Source: Corynebacterium occultum (GTDB lineage Bacteria; Actinomycetota; Actinomycetes; Mycobacteriales; Mycobacteriaceae). Taken from it: a DNA stretch of 64,000 bases. Where the stretch lies: NCBI RefSeq assembly GCF_009734425.1, contig NZ_CP046455.1, positions 1,674,001 through 1,738,000 of the forward strand. The letters run 5' to 3'. Positions 20,581-29,191 of the stretch are shown here, piece by piece; positions within the stretch are counted from its first letter, which is position 1; every line of letters begins with the position of its first letter. Position numbers and translations under genes: made by a program. The notes under the pieces were generated by a model. The model did no database searches. It was not told the DNA's origin and saw only the letters and a program-made list of their open reading frames with translations.

Positions 20581-23250
20581 TTAGAGTTGGGCGAGTTCGC
20601 TCTTCAGTGCCTCAAAACCTGCATTGAAGCCCTCCGGCTTGCTGCCGGAACCCTGCGCCATGTCCGGCTTTCCGCCACCCCGGCCATCGACATAACCGCC
20701 GAGCAGCTTGACCAGGTCACCGGACTTCACGCCCCGGGCGATGGCGGACTTGGTGGCACCGATGATGAAGGGGGCCTTCCCCTGTCCATCCTCGGCAGCC
20801 AGAACCACGATGCCCTCCCGCTCACCGAGACGACCACGCAGGTCGGTGGCCACGGTTCGCAGATCACCGGCGGAGGTGCCCTTGGGCAGCTGGATGGTCA
20901 GGACGGTGAAACCATTGATCTCGACCCCCTGGTCCAGCAGCTTGGAGGTGTTGGCCGCCAGTTGTGCCTTGTGGAGGTTCTCGATCTCCCTCTCGGCGGC
21001 CTTGAGCTTATCGGTGAGCTGGCGGACACGCTCCGGCAGATCAACGGTCGGGGTCTTCAGGGAGGACGCCAGACCAGAAGCCAGGGCAGCCTCCCGAGAC
21101 AGGAACTGGAAGGAATCCATGCCGGAGTAAGCCTCGATACGGCGCACGCCGGAACCCACGGAGGCCTCGCTCAGCAGGGTGACCGGCCCGATCTGGGAGG
21201 AGTGGGTGACATGGGTGCCACCGCAGAGTTCCATGGAGAAGGGGCCACCGATCTCGACGACGCGGACACTGTCGCCGTAGTTCTCACCGAAGAGCGCCAT
21301 CGCGCCCATCTTCCGGGCCTCCTCAAGGGAGGTCTCGATGGTGTTGACAGCCCAGTCCGTGTCCACCGCCTGGTTGGTGATCAACTCGATCTGCTCCATC
21401 TGTGCCGGGGACAGTCCCTCGGTGAAGTTGAAGTCGAAACGCAGGTAACCGGGACGGTTCAGGGAACCGGCCTGGACCGCGGTGGGGCCGAGCACCTGGC
21501 GCAAGGCAGCGTGGATCAGGTGTGTGGCGGTGTGTGCCTGGCGGGCACCGTGACGCCACTTCCCGTCAACGTTGACGGTGACCTCTGAACCCAGGTCCAG
21601 TCCCCCGGAGGCGACGGTGGCCTTGTGGATCCACAGCTTCTTGCCGATCTTCTGCACATCATTGATGTTGAGCAGGGTGTCACCGGAGACCAACTGGCCG
21701 CGGTCACCCAGCTGACCACCGGATTCGGCGTACATCGGGGTGTGGTCGAGGATGACCTCGACTTCCTCACCGGCATGGGCCTCATTGATGGATTCACCAT
21801 TGCGAACCAGGCCCAGCACCTTGGACTGGGAGCTCAGTGCTTCATAACCGAGGAACTCGGTGGGGTGCTCATCAACCCACTGGCGGTAGACACTGAGGTC
21901 GGCGTGGCCGTGCTTCTTGGCCTGGTTGTCCGCCTTGGCGCGGGCCTTCTGCTCCGCCATCAGGGACTCGAAGCCCTCGATGTCGACCTCGAGGCCGGAT
22001 TCGGCGGCCATTTCCAGGGTCAGGTCGATCGGGAAGCCATAGGTGTCATGCAGCGCGAAAGCCTGATCACCGGCGACGGTGGTCGAACCGGACTGCTTGA
22101 CACTGCTGGCAGCCTGCTCGAAGAGCTGGGTGCCGGACTCCAGGGTGCGCAGGAAGGCCTTCTCCTCATTGGTGGCGACGTTGAGGATGCGCTCCCGGTT
22201 CTCGGCGATCTCCGGGTAGGAGGGGGTCATGGTGTCCATGATGGTGTTCATGAACTGCTGCATCGTCTCAGCGGTGGCCCCCAGCAGACGGGCGGAGCGG
22301 ATGATGCGGCGCAGCAGACGACGCAGGATGTAACCACGACCCTCATTACCGGGGGTGACACCATCAAGGATGAGCATCATGCCGGTGCGGGAGTGGTCGG
22401 CGATCACACGGAAGCGGATGTCGGCGGTGTTGTCCTTGCCGTAGGTGGCGCCGGTCAACTTCTCGGCGGTGTCGATCACGGGACGCAGCAGATCGGTCTC
22501 GTAGACATTCTCCACGCCCTGGAGGAGGCAGGCGACACGCTCCACACCCATGCCGGTGTCGATGTTCTTCTTGGGCAGGTCACCGAGGATCTCGAACTCA
22601 CCCTTAGCGGTGCCCTCACCGCGCTCCTTCTCCATGAAGACCAGGTTCCAGATCTCCATGTATCGGTTGTCATCGACCGCCGGGCCGCCCTCCTTGCCGT
22701 AGGCCGGGCCACGGTCGAAGTAGATCTCGGAGCAGGGACCGCAGGGGCCGGGCACACCCATGTGCCAGTAGTTGTCCTCCATGCCCAGACGCTGGATACG
22801 TTCCGCCGGAACACCGATCTTCTTCTCCCAGATCTCGGCGGCCTCATCATCATCGAGGTAGACGGTGACCCACAGTCGCTCCGGGTCCAGGCCCAGGCCG
22901 CCCTCGGCCAGGGAACCGGTCAGCAGCGTCCAGGCATGGGTGATCGCCCCCTCCTTGAAGTACTGGCCGAAGGAGAAGTTGCCGGCCATCTGGAAGAAGG
23001 TGTTGTGACGGGTGGTGATGCCGACCTCGTCGATGTCGAGGGTGCGCACACACTTCTGGATGGAGGTGGCGGTGCCGTTGGCGAAAGGCGGGGTCTCCTG
23101 GCCCAGGAAGTAGGGCTTGAAGGGAACCATTCCTGCGTTGACGAAGAGCAGGTTGGGGTCATCGAGAATCAGCGACGCACTCGGGACCGCCTCGTGTCCG
23201 GACCTGACGAAGTGATTGGTGAAACGCTCCCTGATCTCATGGGTCTGCAC
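20581..23250 (-). CDS. alaS: Alanyl-tRNA synthetase
   Basis: Charges tRNA-Ala. The class II catalytic domain is at the N-terminus ([16 protein letters not shown]). The editing domain has HTATH with its second His and the CGGTH zinc/editing motif near 675, and the C-terminal Ala domain with coiled coil ([19 protein letters not shown]) ends the protein. It has 889 residues, usual size. The GTG start at 23250 has AAGGAG 6 bp upstream. I looked for a T-box in the 200-bp leader and found no convincing one. rarA and the APH-like gene lie upstream on the same strand. Confidence 0.97.
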   Translation of the reverse strand: MQTHEIRERFTNHFVRSGHEAVPSASLILDDPNLLFVNAGMVPFKPYFLGQETPPFANGTATSIQKCVRTLDIDEVGITTRHNTFFQMAGNFSFGQYFKEGAITHAWTLLTGSLAEGGLGLDPERLWVTVYLDDDEAAEIWEKKIGVPAERIQRLGMEDNYWHMGVPGPCGPCSEIYFDRGPAYGKEGGPAVDDNRYMEIWNLVFMEKERGEGTAKGEFEILGDLPKKNIDTGMGVERVACLLQGVENVYETDLLRPVIDTAEKLTGATYGKDNTADIRFRVIADHSRTGMMLILDGVTPGNEGRGYILRRLLRRIIRSARLLGATAETMQQFMNTIMDTMTPSYPEIAENRERILNVATNEEKAFLRTLESGTQLFEQAASSVKQSGSTTVAGDQAFALHDTYGFPIDLTLEMAAESGLEVDIEGFESLMAEQKARAKADNQAKKHGHADLSVYRQWVDEHPTEFLGYEALSSQSKVLGLVRNGESINEAHAGEEVEVILDHTPMYAESGGQLGDRGQLVSGDTLLNINDVQKIGKKLWIHKATVASGGLDLGSEVTVNVDGKWRHGARQAHTATHLIHAALRQVLGPTAVQAGSLNRPGYLRFDFNFTEGLSPAQMEQIELITNQAVDTDWAVNTIETSLEEARKMGAMALFGENYGDSVRVVEIGGPFSMELCGGTHVTHSSQIGPVTLLSEASVGSGVRRIEAYSGMDSFQFLSREAALASGLASSLKTPTVDLPERVRQLTDKLKAAEREIENLHKAQLAANTSKLLDQGVEINGFTVLTIQLPKGTSAGDLRTVATDLRGRLGEREGIVVLAAEDGQGKAPFIIGATKSAIARGVKSGDLVKLLGGYVDGRGGGKPDMAQGSGSKPEGFNAGFEALKSELAQL

Positions 23251-23454
23251 GCCGTGCTCCTTGTTCCATATTGTTATGGCTAGCTATTTTGTTCCGGGAA
23301 GGCTACTCCCGAACCGAAAGTGAACGGTGCCCTACATTACCTGCCTGGCAGCTGAACTGAAGTGTCAGCCCTCCCACTTTTCAGGAACAGCCTCCGGGAC
23401 CGCTAAATTCCACCCCACCTCCCCCACGTGAGGAGGATCATCTGCCCCTCCGGC

Positions 23455-24819
23455 TCAGTGGCCGCGGACGATGCGTCGAAGTCTGCCCAGGTAGCTGGAG
23501 ATCTTCTTCTCCACCCCATGCTCGGTCGGCTGATAATACACCCGGTCCGACATGCCCTCCGGCATATATTGCTGGGTGAGCACACCCCGGGGATCATCAT
23601 GGGGATACTGATAGCCCACGGCACTGCCCATCTTCTTCGCCCCCTCATAGTGACCATCCCGCAGGTGGGCGGGGACTGGTGCCAGATGCCCCTTCTGTAC
23701 ATCCGCCACGGCAGCCCCGATGGCGTTGATCACCGCGGGGGACTTCGGTGCGGTCGCCAGGTGGATCGTTGCCTGGGCCAGTGCCAGGCGGCCCTCCGGC
23801 ATCCCGATGAGCTGCACCGCCTGGGATGCGGCCACCGCGGTCTGCAGGGCGGTGGGATCTGCCATGCCGATATCTTCACTGGCGTGCACCACCAGGCGGC
23901 GGGCGATGAACCGGGGGTCCTCCCCCGCCTCCACCATCCGGGCCAGGTAGTGCAGTGCAGCATCCACATCCGAGCCCCGGATCGACTTGATGAAGGCACT
24001 GACGATGTCATAGTGCTGATCACCATCGCGGTCATAACGGATCACTGCACGGTTGACATTGTCCCGGACCGTATCGACGTCCAGTTCCCCACCATCGCTG
24101 ACCGCCTCCGCCGCCGCCTCCAGGTAGGTCAGCGCGCGACGGGCATCACCACCAGCCAGCAGCACCAGCTGTTCCAGAGCTTCCGCGGAGGCTGTGATCC
24201 GCGCTGCCAGGCCACGCTCATCACTCAAGGCACGTTCCAGCAGCTGGTGGATGTCCTCCGGCTCCAGGGACTCCAGCTGCAGCAGCAGGGAGCGGGAGAG
24301 CAACGGGGCCACCACTGAAAAGGAGGGGTTCTCCGTGGTTGCGGCCACCAGCAACACGGTGCGGTTCTCCACCGCGGCCAGGAGAGCATCCTGCTGGGTC
24401 TTGGAGAAACGGTGCACCTCATCAATGAAGAGGACGGTGCGTTGACCGTGAATCAGATCGCGGCGGGCCCGGTCGATGACCTCGCGAACCTGTTTCACCC
24501 CGGAGTTCAGGGCGGAGAGACCGACGAATTTCTGGCCTGTGGCGGTACTGATCAGGGAGGCGATGGTGGTTTTTCCGGTACCGGGTGGTCCGTAGAGGAT
24601 GACCGAGGCCTCGCCGGAACCCTCGATCAGGCGGCGCAGGGGACGGCCCTGCCCCAGCAGGTGCTGCTGGCCGGCTACCTCATCCAGGGTGCGGGGCCGC
24701 ATCCGGGCAGCCAGGGGCGCTCCGGGACCGACCTTGAAGAACTCTTCGGCGTTCCCGCTGTCAGCGGGATCACCACCGGAGAGGGGGTCAGCTGGTCCGA
24801 ACAGAGAATCCTGGCTCAT
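23455..24819 (-). CDS. rarA: Replication-associated recombination protein RarA/MgsA
   Basis: AAA+ ATPase of the clamp-loader/RuvB branch acting at stalled forks. Walker A GPPGTGKT is at residues 77-84, Walker B FIDEVHRF and a sensor 1 AATTENPSF follow, and the C-terminal MgsA domain contains [12 protein letters not shown]. It is 454 residues. A typical corynebacterial feature is the short N-terminal extension before the ATPase. It begins 12 bp after the APH-like gene, so they may be co-transcribed. Confidence 0.95.
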   Translation of the reverse strand: MSQDSLFGPADPLSGGDPADSGNAEEFFKVGPGAPLAARMRPRTLDEVAGQQHLLGQGRPLRRLIEGSGEASVILYGPPGTGKTTIASLISTATGQKFVGLSALNSGVKQVREVIDRARRDLIHGQRTVLFIDEVHRFSKTQQDALLAAVENRTVLLVAATTENPSFSVVAPLLSRSLLLQLESLEPEDIHQLLERALSDERGLAARITASAEALEQLVLLAGGDARRALTYLEAAAEAVSDGGELDVDTVRDNVNRAVIRYDRDGDQHYDIVSAFIKSIRGSDVDAALHYLARMVEAGEDPRFIARRLVVHASEDIGMADPTALQTAVAASQAVQLIGMPEGRLALAQATIHLATAPKSPAVINAIGAAVADVQKGHLAPVPAHLRDGHYEGAKKMGSAVGYQYPHDDPRGVLTQQYMPEGMSDRVYYQPTEHGVEKKISSYLGRLRRIVRGH

Positions 24820-24831
24820 AGCTGGGAAAGT

Positions 24832-26085
24832 CTACGCTTCCCGGACCGCGACCCGCTCGGCGATCTCGCTGGCGAACTTCGCGACGATCTCCAGCTGTGT
24901 GTCTTTGCTGCGCTCCGCGAAACGGGACAGCGCCTCCGCGGTTTCATAGAGGTCCTGACGGACCAGGAGTTCATCCTGCGTGAAGGGTCCTTCGCTGGCG
25001 CGGCGGAGGATGTCACCCAGCCCCTCCCCTTCCTTGAGTTCCGGGGCGGACTCAGGCACCCGGATCCCCTCGGTGAGTTCCGGCGCCAGGCCACTGTCCC
25101 GGAGGGCGAAGACGGTGTTGGTCAGAGAACCGAAACGCATCAGGGAGATCGATTCCAACAGCCAGCCGATCAGGGCGGCGGTGACCCGCAGGTTCAGCTC
25201 CTCCTCGATCTTGGTGTTGGGCCAGCGGGTGGAGACCTCACGTACCCAGGCGTCGATGAAGACATCAGCCTCATCATCGGTGATGGGCCGGGAGAAGAGG
25301 AACTGCGGGAAACCTGCGACCACACTGGCGATGTCGAAGGAGACGTCCCGGAATCCGGCCCACTCATAGTCAAGGAAGTGGGTGCGCTCGGCGACAATGA
25401 TGTTGTCGGGCGAGAGGTCGAAGGGGGTGAAGGCGCGGTGGTGACCGGTCAGCAGCCGACGCTCCGCCTCCTTGGCCAGGTTCAGCACGACCTGGGGGAT
25501 CTCGAAATCGGCGTCGCGCAGCAGTTCCAGGCCGACCTGGATGGAGAAGACCAGGGCCCGGTCGCGGAGCCGGTTGACATCGGAGGTCTCCGGGTGGGTG
25601 CGCAGCATCCGGGCCATGAGGATGTCGAAGTCCTCCTCCCGGTCGGCGGTACCGGCGTGCATCCGACCGAGTGCCTGGCCGAGGTTGCGCAGGATCTGGA
25701 TGCGGGTCTCCCCCGAGGTGGTGGTCAGCAGATCAGCGAAGGTGTCACCGTCACCGGAGTCGGTGATGACCAGGATGCGGCGGGTGATGTCATGGGCCAG
25801 CAGCATCGGCCCCGGGCGGACCTCCTCCGGAAGGGAGGTGGTGAACTGGTAGGAGACCACCTCGCGGACCAGGGCGGCATCATCAAGCCTTTCCCCGGTC
25901 TCGGGGATGCATTTGAGGATGATGCTGCGCTGCTGCAGGAAGGGTGAGGGCGCCACGCGGGCCCGGAGGACAGTGGCGGTTCCGGAGCCGCTCAGCTGCT
26001 CGGTTTCGGTGATCTCCTGTTGGCCGCCGAAACGCTCAGAGAGCAGACTTTCAGCGATCTGGATGATCTCTTCCGTGGACAGCAC
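24832..26085 (-). CDS. APH/choline-kinase-like phosphotransferase, HxD His replaced
   Basis: A 417-residue protein with an aminoglycoside-phosphotransferase-like kinase fold. Lys58 (IILKC) could be the ATP lysine. The catalytic loop is PFDLSPDN at 221-228, giving Asp223 and Asn228, but the His that normally precedes by two residues is Phe/Pro here. The metal motif is DYE at 239-241 in place of DFE/DXD. The GTG start has AAGGAG 8 bp upstream. Substrate unknown; not evidence of drug resistance. It is immediately upstream of rarA. Confidence 0.8.
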   Translation of the reverse strand: MLSTEEIIQIAESLLSERFGGQQEITETEQLSGSGTATVLRARVAPSPFLQQRSIILKCIPETGERLDDAALVREVVSYQFTTSLPEEVRPGPMLLAHDITRRILVITDSGDGDTFADLLTTTSGETRIQILRNLGQALGRMHAGTADREEDFDILMARMLRTHPETSDVNRLRDRALVFSIQVGLELLRDADFEIPQVVLNLAKEAERRLLTGHHRAFTPFDLSPDNIIVAERTHFLDYEWAGFRDVSFDIASVVAGFPQFLFSRPITDDEADVFIDAWVREVSTRWPNTKIEEELNLRVTAALIGWLLESISLMRFGSLTNTVFALRDSGLAPELTEGIRVPESAPELKEGEGLGDILRRASEGPFTQDELLVRQDLYETAEALSRFAERSKDTQLEIVAKFASEIAERVAVREA

Positions 26086-26199
26086 GAGGGTTTCTCCTTC
26101 AAGCGGGGGGTGTGACCCGGTAGGCGATCTGGGGCCACTGATGTGGGAAGTGTGAACTAGCCCACCTGTTGACGATTATGCATGGCGGGCACGGTGATA

Positions 26200-26232
26200 C
26201 CCCCGAATTCGAGAAAAAACTGAATTCGGGGG
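26200..26232 (-). terminator. Hairpin after aspS
   Basis: An exact 11-bp stem (26200-26210 with 26222-26232) surrounds an 11-base loop that carries a run of six T on the minus strand. It is 30 bp after the aspS stop. The T run is in the loop rather than after the stem, which is unusual for an intrinsic terminator. Confidence 0.6.
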
Positions 26233-26262
26233 CATGACTGCTCCCGCTTCGGGATTGAGGTG

Positions 26263-28098
26263 TTAGTTGGCCTCGGCCGCGGTGGCCACAGCCTTCTTCC
26301 CGGCCTTCTCGCCGCCTTCAGCCGACTTCGGCTTGGCGTCGATACCGGACTCCTTGCGCTGCTGCGCGGTGATCGGGGCCGGGGCATCGGTAAGCGGATC
26401 AACTCCGCCACCGGACTTCGGGAAGGCGATGACATCGCGGATGGAGTCGAAACCGCCCAGCAGGGAGACGATACGGTCCCAGCCGAAGGCGATGCCGCCG
26501 TGCGGCGGGGCGCCGAAAGCGAAGGCGTCAAGCAGGAAGCCGAACTTCTCCTTGGCCTCCTCCTCGGAGATGCCCATCACCTTGAAGACGCGTTCCTGAA
26601 CATCACTCTGGTGGATGCGGATGGAGCCGCCACCGATCTCGTTGCCGTTGCAGACGATGTCATAGGCGTAGGCCAGTGCCTCACCCGGCTCGGTGTCGAA
26701 GTTCTCGAGGTACTCCGGCTTCGGGGAGGTGAAGGCATGGTGGACGGCGGTCCAGGTGGAGTTGCCCAGGGCCACGTCACCGGAAGCGGTGGCATCGGCA
26801 GCGGATTCGAACATCGGGGCGTCGACGACCCAGGTGAAGGCCCAGTCGCCTTCCTTGATCAGACCCAGCTTCTCCGCGATCTCACCGCGGGCCGCGCCCA
26901 GCAGGGCACGGGAGGGCTTGGTCTCACCGGCGGCGAAGAAGATGCAGTCCCCCGGCTCCGCACCGACGTGGGCGGCGATACCGGCACGCTCTGCGTCGGT
27001 GATGTTCTTGGCCACCGGGCCGCCCAGCTCACCGCCTTCGCCGACGAGGATGTAGGCCAGGCCCTTGGCGCCACGCTGCTTGGCCCATTCCTGCCAGGCA
27101 TCGAGCTGACGACGCGGCTGGGAAGCCCCGCCCTTCATGACGACCGCACCGACGTACTCATTCTTGAACACACGGAAGCTGGTGTCCTGGAAGAACTCGG
27201 TGCACTCCGTGATCTCGATGTCGAAGCGCAGGTCCGGCTTATCGGAACCGAAACGACGCATCGCCTCGGCGTAGGTGATCCGCGGGATCGGGGTGGTGAT
27301 TTCGTAGCCGATCAGCTTCCAGACCTCACCCAGGATCTCCTCGGCCAGGGCGATGACATCATCCTGGTCGACGAAGCTCATCTCGACGTCGAGCTGGGTG
27401 AACTCCGGCTGACGGTCGGCACGGAAGTCCTCGTCCCGGTAGCAGCGGGCGATCTGGTAGTAACGCTCCATGCCGGCGACCTGCAGCAGCTGCTTGAACA
27501 GCTGCGGGGACTGCGGCAGGGCGTAGAAGGAGCCCGGCTTCAGACGTGCCGGCACCAGGAAGTCACGCGCCCCCTCAGGGGTGGAGCGGGTCAGGGTCGG
27601 GGTCTCGATCTCGGTGAAGTCATGGCCGTCCAGAACGGTGCGGGCCGCCTTGTTGGCGGCGGAGCGCAGTCGCAGGGCGTTGGCCTGGACCGGGCGGCGC
27701 AGATCCAGGTAACGGTACTTCAGACGGGTCTCCTCGCCGACCTCACCACCGGCTGAAGAATCCCCGATCTGGAAGGGCAGCGCGGCGGACTCGTTGAGGA
27801 CGTTGAGCTCGGTGACGTTGAGCTCGATGTCACCGGAGGGCAGGTTGGGGTTCTGGGAACCCTCGGGGCGGAGCTCAACGACGCCGGTGACCTGGAGGCA
27901 GTACTCGCTGCGCAGATCATGGGCCCGCTCAGCGACCTCACTGTCACGGAACACGACCTGGGCGAGGCCGGTGCGGTCACGCAGGTCGATGAAGATCACA
28001 CCGCCGTGATCGCGACGACGGGAAACCCAGCCGGTCAGGGTCACGGTCTGTCCAGCGTTTTCTTTGCGGAGGTCGCCCGCGAGATGTGTACGCAGCAA
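26263..28098 (-). CDS. aspS: Aspartyl-tRNA synthetase (probably AspRS/AsxRS)
   Basis: Class II synthetase. It has an N-terminal OB-fold anticodon domain ([22 protein letters not shown]), catalytic motif 2 ([20 protein letters not shown]), a GAD insertion domain, and motif 3 (GIAFGWDRI). It is 611 residues, with an Ala/Lys-rich tail from about 587 that the core does not need. Start is a TTG at 28098, with AAGGA 12 bp before; the start MLRTHLAG is conserved in the genus. Whether it also charges tRNA-Asn depends on a GatCAB elsewhere. Confidence 0.96.
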   Translation of the reverse strand: MLRTHLAGDLRKENAGQTVTLTGWVSRRRDHGGVIFIDLRDRTGLAQVVFRDSEVAERAHDLRSEYCLQVTGVVELRPEGSQNPNLPSGDIELNVTELNVLNESAALPFQIGDSSAGGEVGEETRLKYRYLDLRRPVQANALRLRSAANKAARTVLDGHDFTEIETPTLTRSTPEGARDFLVPARLKPGSFYALPQSPQLFKQLLQVAGMERYYQIARCYRDEDFRADRQPEFTQLDVEMSFVDQDDVIALAEEILGEVWKLIGYEITTPIPRITYAEAMRRFGSDKPDLRFDIEITECTEFFQDTSFRVFKNEYVGAVVMKGGASQPRRQLDAWQEWAKQRGAKGLAYILVGEGGELGGPVAKNITDAERAGIAAHVGAEPGDCIFFAAGETKPSRALLGAARGEIAEKLGLIKEGDWAFTWVVDAPMFESAADATASGDVALGNSTWTAVHHAFTSPKPEYLENFDTEPGEALAYAYDIVCNGNEIGGGSIRIHQSDVQERVFKVMGISEEEAKEKFGFLLDAFAFGAPPHGGIAFGWDRIVSLLGGFDSIRDVIAFPKSGGGVDPLTDAPAPITAQQRKESGIDAKPKSAEGGEKAGKKAVATAAEAN

Positions 28099-28303
28099 GG
28101 CGTCTACGTCCTTCCAGTATTCAAGCAGCTTCTGTCAGGCGCCCACTTTACCTGCTGCCACGGACCCGCCCGGGGATCGGCCCACACCAGCTGCCTCGGC
28201 CGGCCCTTTCCGGGATTCTTCCCACCCCACCCAGAACCCCTCCTTTGGTCACATAATGGTGTCCGCTGTCACTTGAGGGCACAGTTCATGGCATGATTTT
28301 CTC

Positions 28304-29191
28304 ATGACCTTTCGTGGCGATGTGAGTAAATCCAGTGGCCGTGCCCGGACGGGTGGCGGCCGCGGCGGACTGATCGCCGGTGGCGGCGGTCTTGGCGCCC
28401 TGGTGCTGGTCGGACTTTTCCTGCTCTTGGGCGGTGACCCTTCCCAGGTCGATGACATCGTGGGCGGGCAGGGCCAACGCCAGTTGGAGCCTGGCTCCGA
28501 AAGCGGTGGACTGGAGCATTGTGGCACCGCTGAGGCCGCCAACACCTACGCAGACTGCCGGGTGGCTGCCACAGCGGTGTCCCTGGATCAGGTGTGGGTG
28601 GAGGAGCTGCCCGCCCAGGCCGGTATCGACTATGTCGAACCGGGCCTGATGATCTTCGAACAGTCCATCTCCTCCGGTTGTGGGGCAGCTTCGGCCGCAA
28701 CCGGCCCCTTCTACTGCCCCAGTGATCAGACCGCCTACTTCGACACCTCCTTCTTCGCTCAGCTGGAGGAGCTCGGTGGCGAGGATGCCCCGCTGGCGCA
28801 GGAATATATCGTGGCCCACGAGTTCGGCCATCACATCCAGCACCTGGAGGGCACCCTGGGGATGAGCGACTACAACAACCCCGGCGCGGAATCCAATGCG
28901 GTGAAGATCGAGGTGCAGGCGGACTGTTACGGCGGGATCTGGGCGCATTATGCCGATGATGGGGAGGATGCCCTGTTGGAGACCATCACCAGGGAGCAGT
29001 TGGCTGATGCGATGGCCACCGCCGGTGCGGTCGGTGATGATAATATCCAGCGTCGCTCCGGGGGTGAGGTGTCTCCGGAGAGTTGGACCCATGGTTCTTC
29101 GGAGCAGCGTCAGCAGGCCTTCATGACCGGTTATGAAACTGGTTCGATGGCTGCCTGCGACACGCTGGAGCGTGGGGTCTACAACCCCTAG
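28304..29191 (+). CDS. ypfJ: YpfJ family neutral zinc metallopeptidase, membrane-anchored
   Basis: A 295-residue protein with a Gly/Arg-rich N-terminus, one membrane helix at about 22-43, and an external domain with the HExxH zinc motif HEFGH at 172-176. A downstream EVQADCYGG may supply the third ligand. Several Cys pairs (73, 85; 126, 138) suggest disulfides outside the cell. Substrate unknown. It is divergent from aspS and converges on the SNF2 gene, sharing the CTAG in which both stops lie. Confidence 0.9.
   Translation: MTFRGDVSKSSGRARTGGGRGGLIAGGGGLGALVLVGLFLLLGGDPSQVDDIVGGQGQRQLEPGSESGGLEHCGTAEAANTYADCRVAATAVSLDQVWVEELPAQAGIDYVEPGLMIFEQSISSGCGAASAATGPFYCPSDQTAYFDTSFFAQLEELGGEDAPLAQEYIVAHEFGHHIQHLEGTLGMSDYNNPGAESNAVKIEVQADCYGGIWAHYADDGEDALLETITREQLADAMATAGAVGDDNIQRRSGGEVSPESWTHGSSEQRQQAFMTGYETGSMAACDTLERGVYNP

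Noticed and set aside
23251..23454. T-box riboswitch before alaS
   Set aside because: A GGGGTGGAATTTAGCGGT stretch only loosely resembles the T-box core, and no specifier stem is visible.
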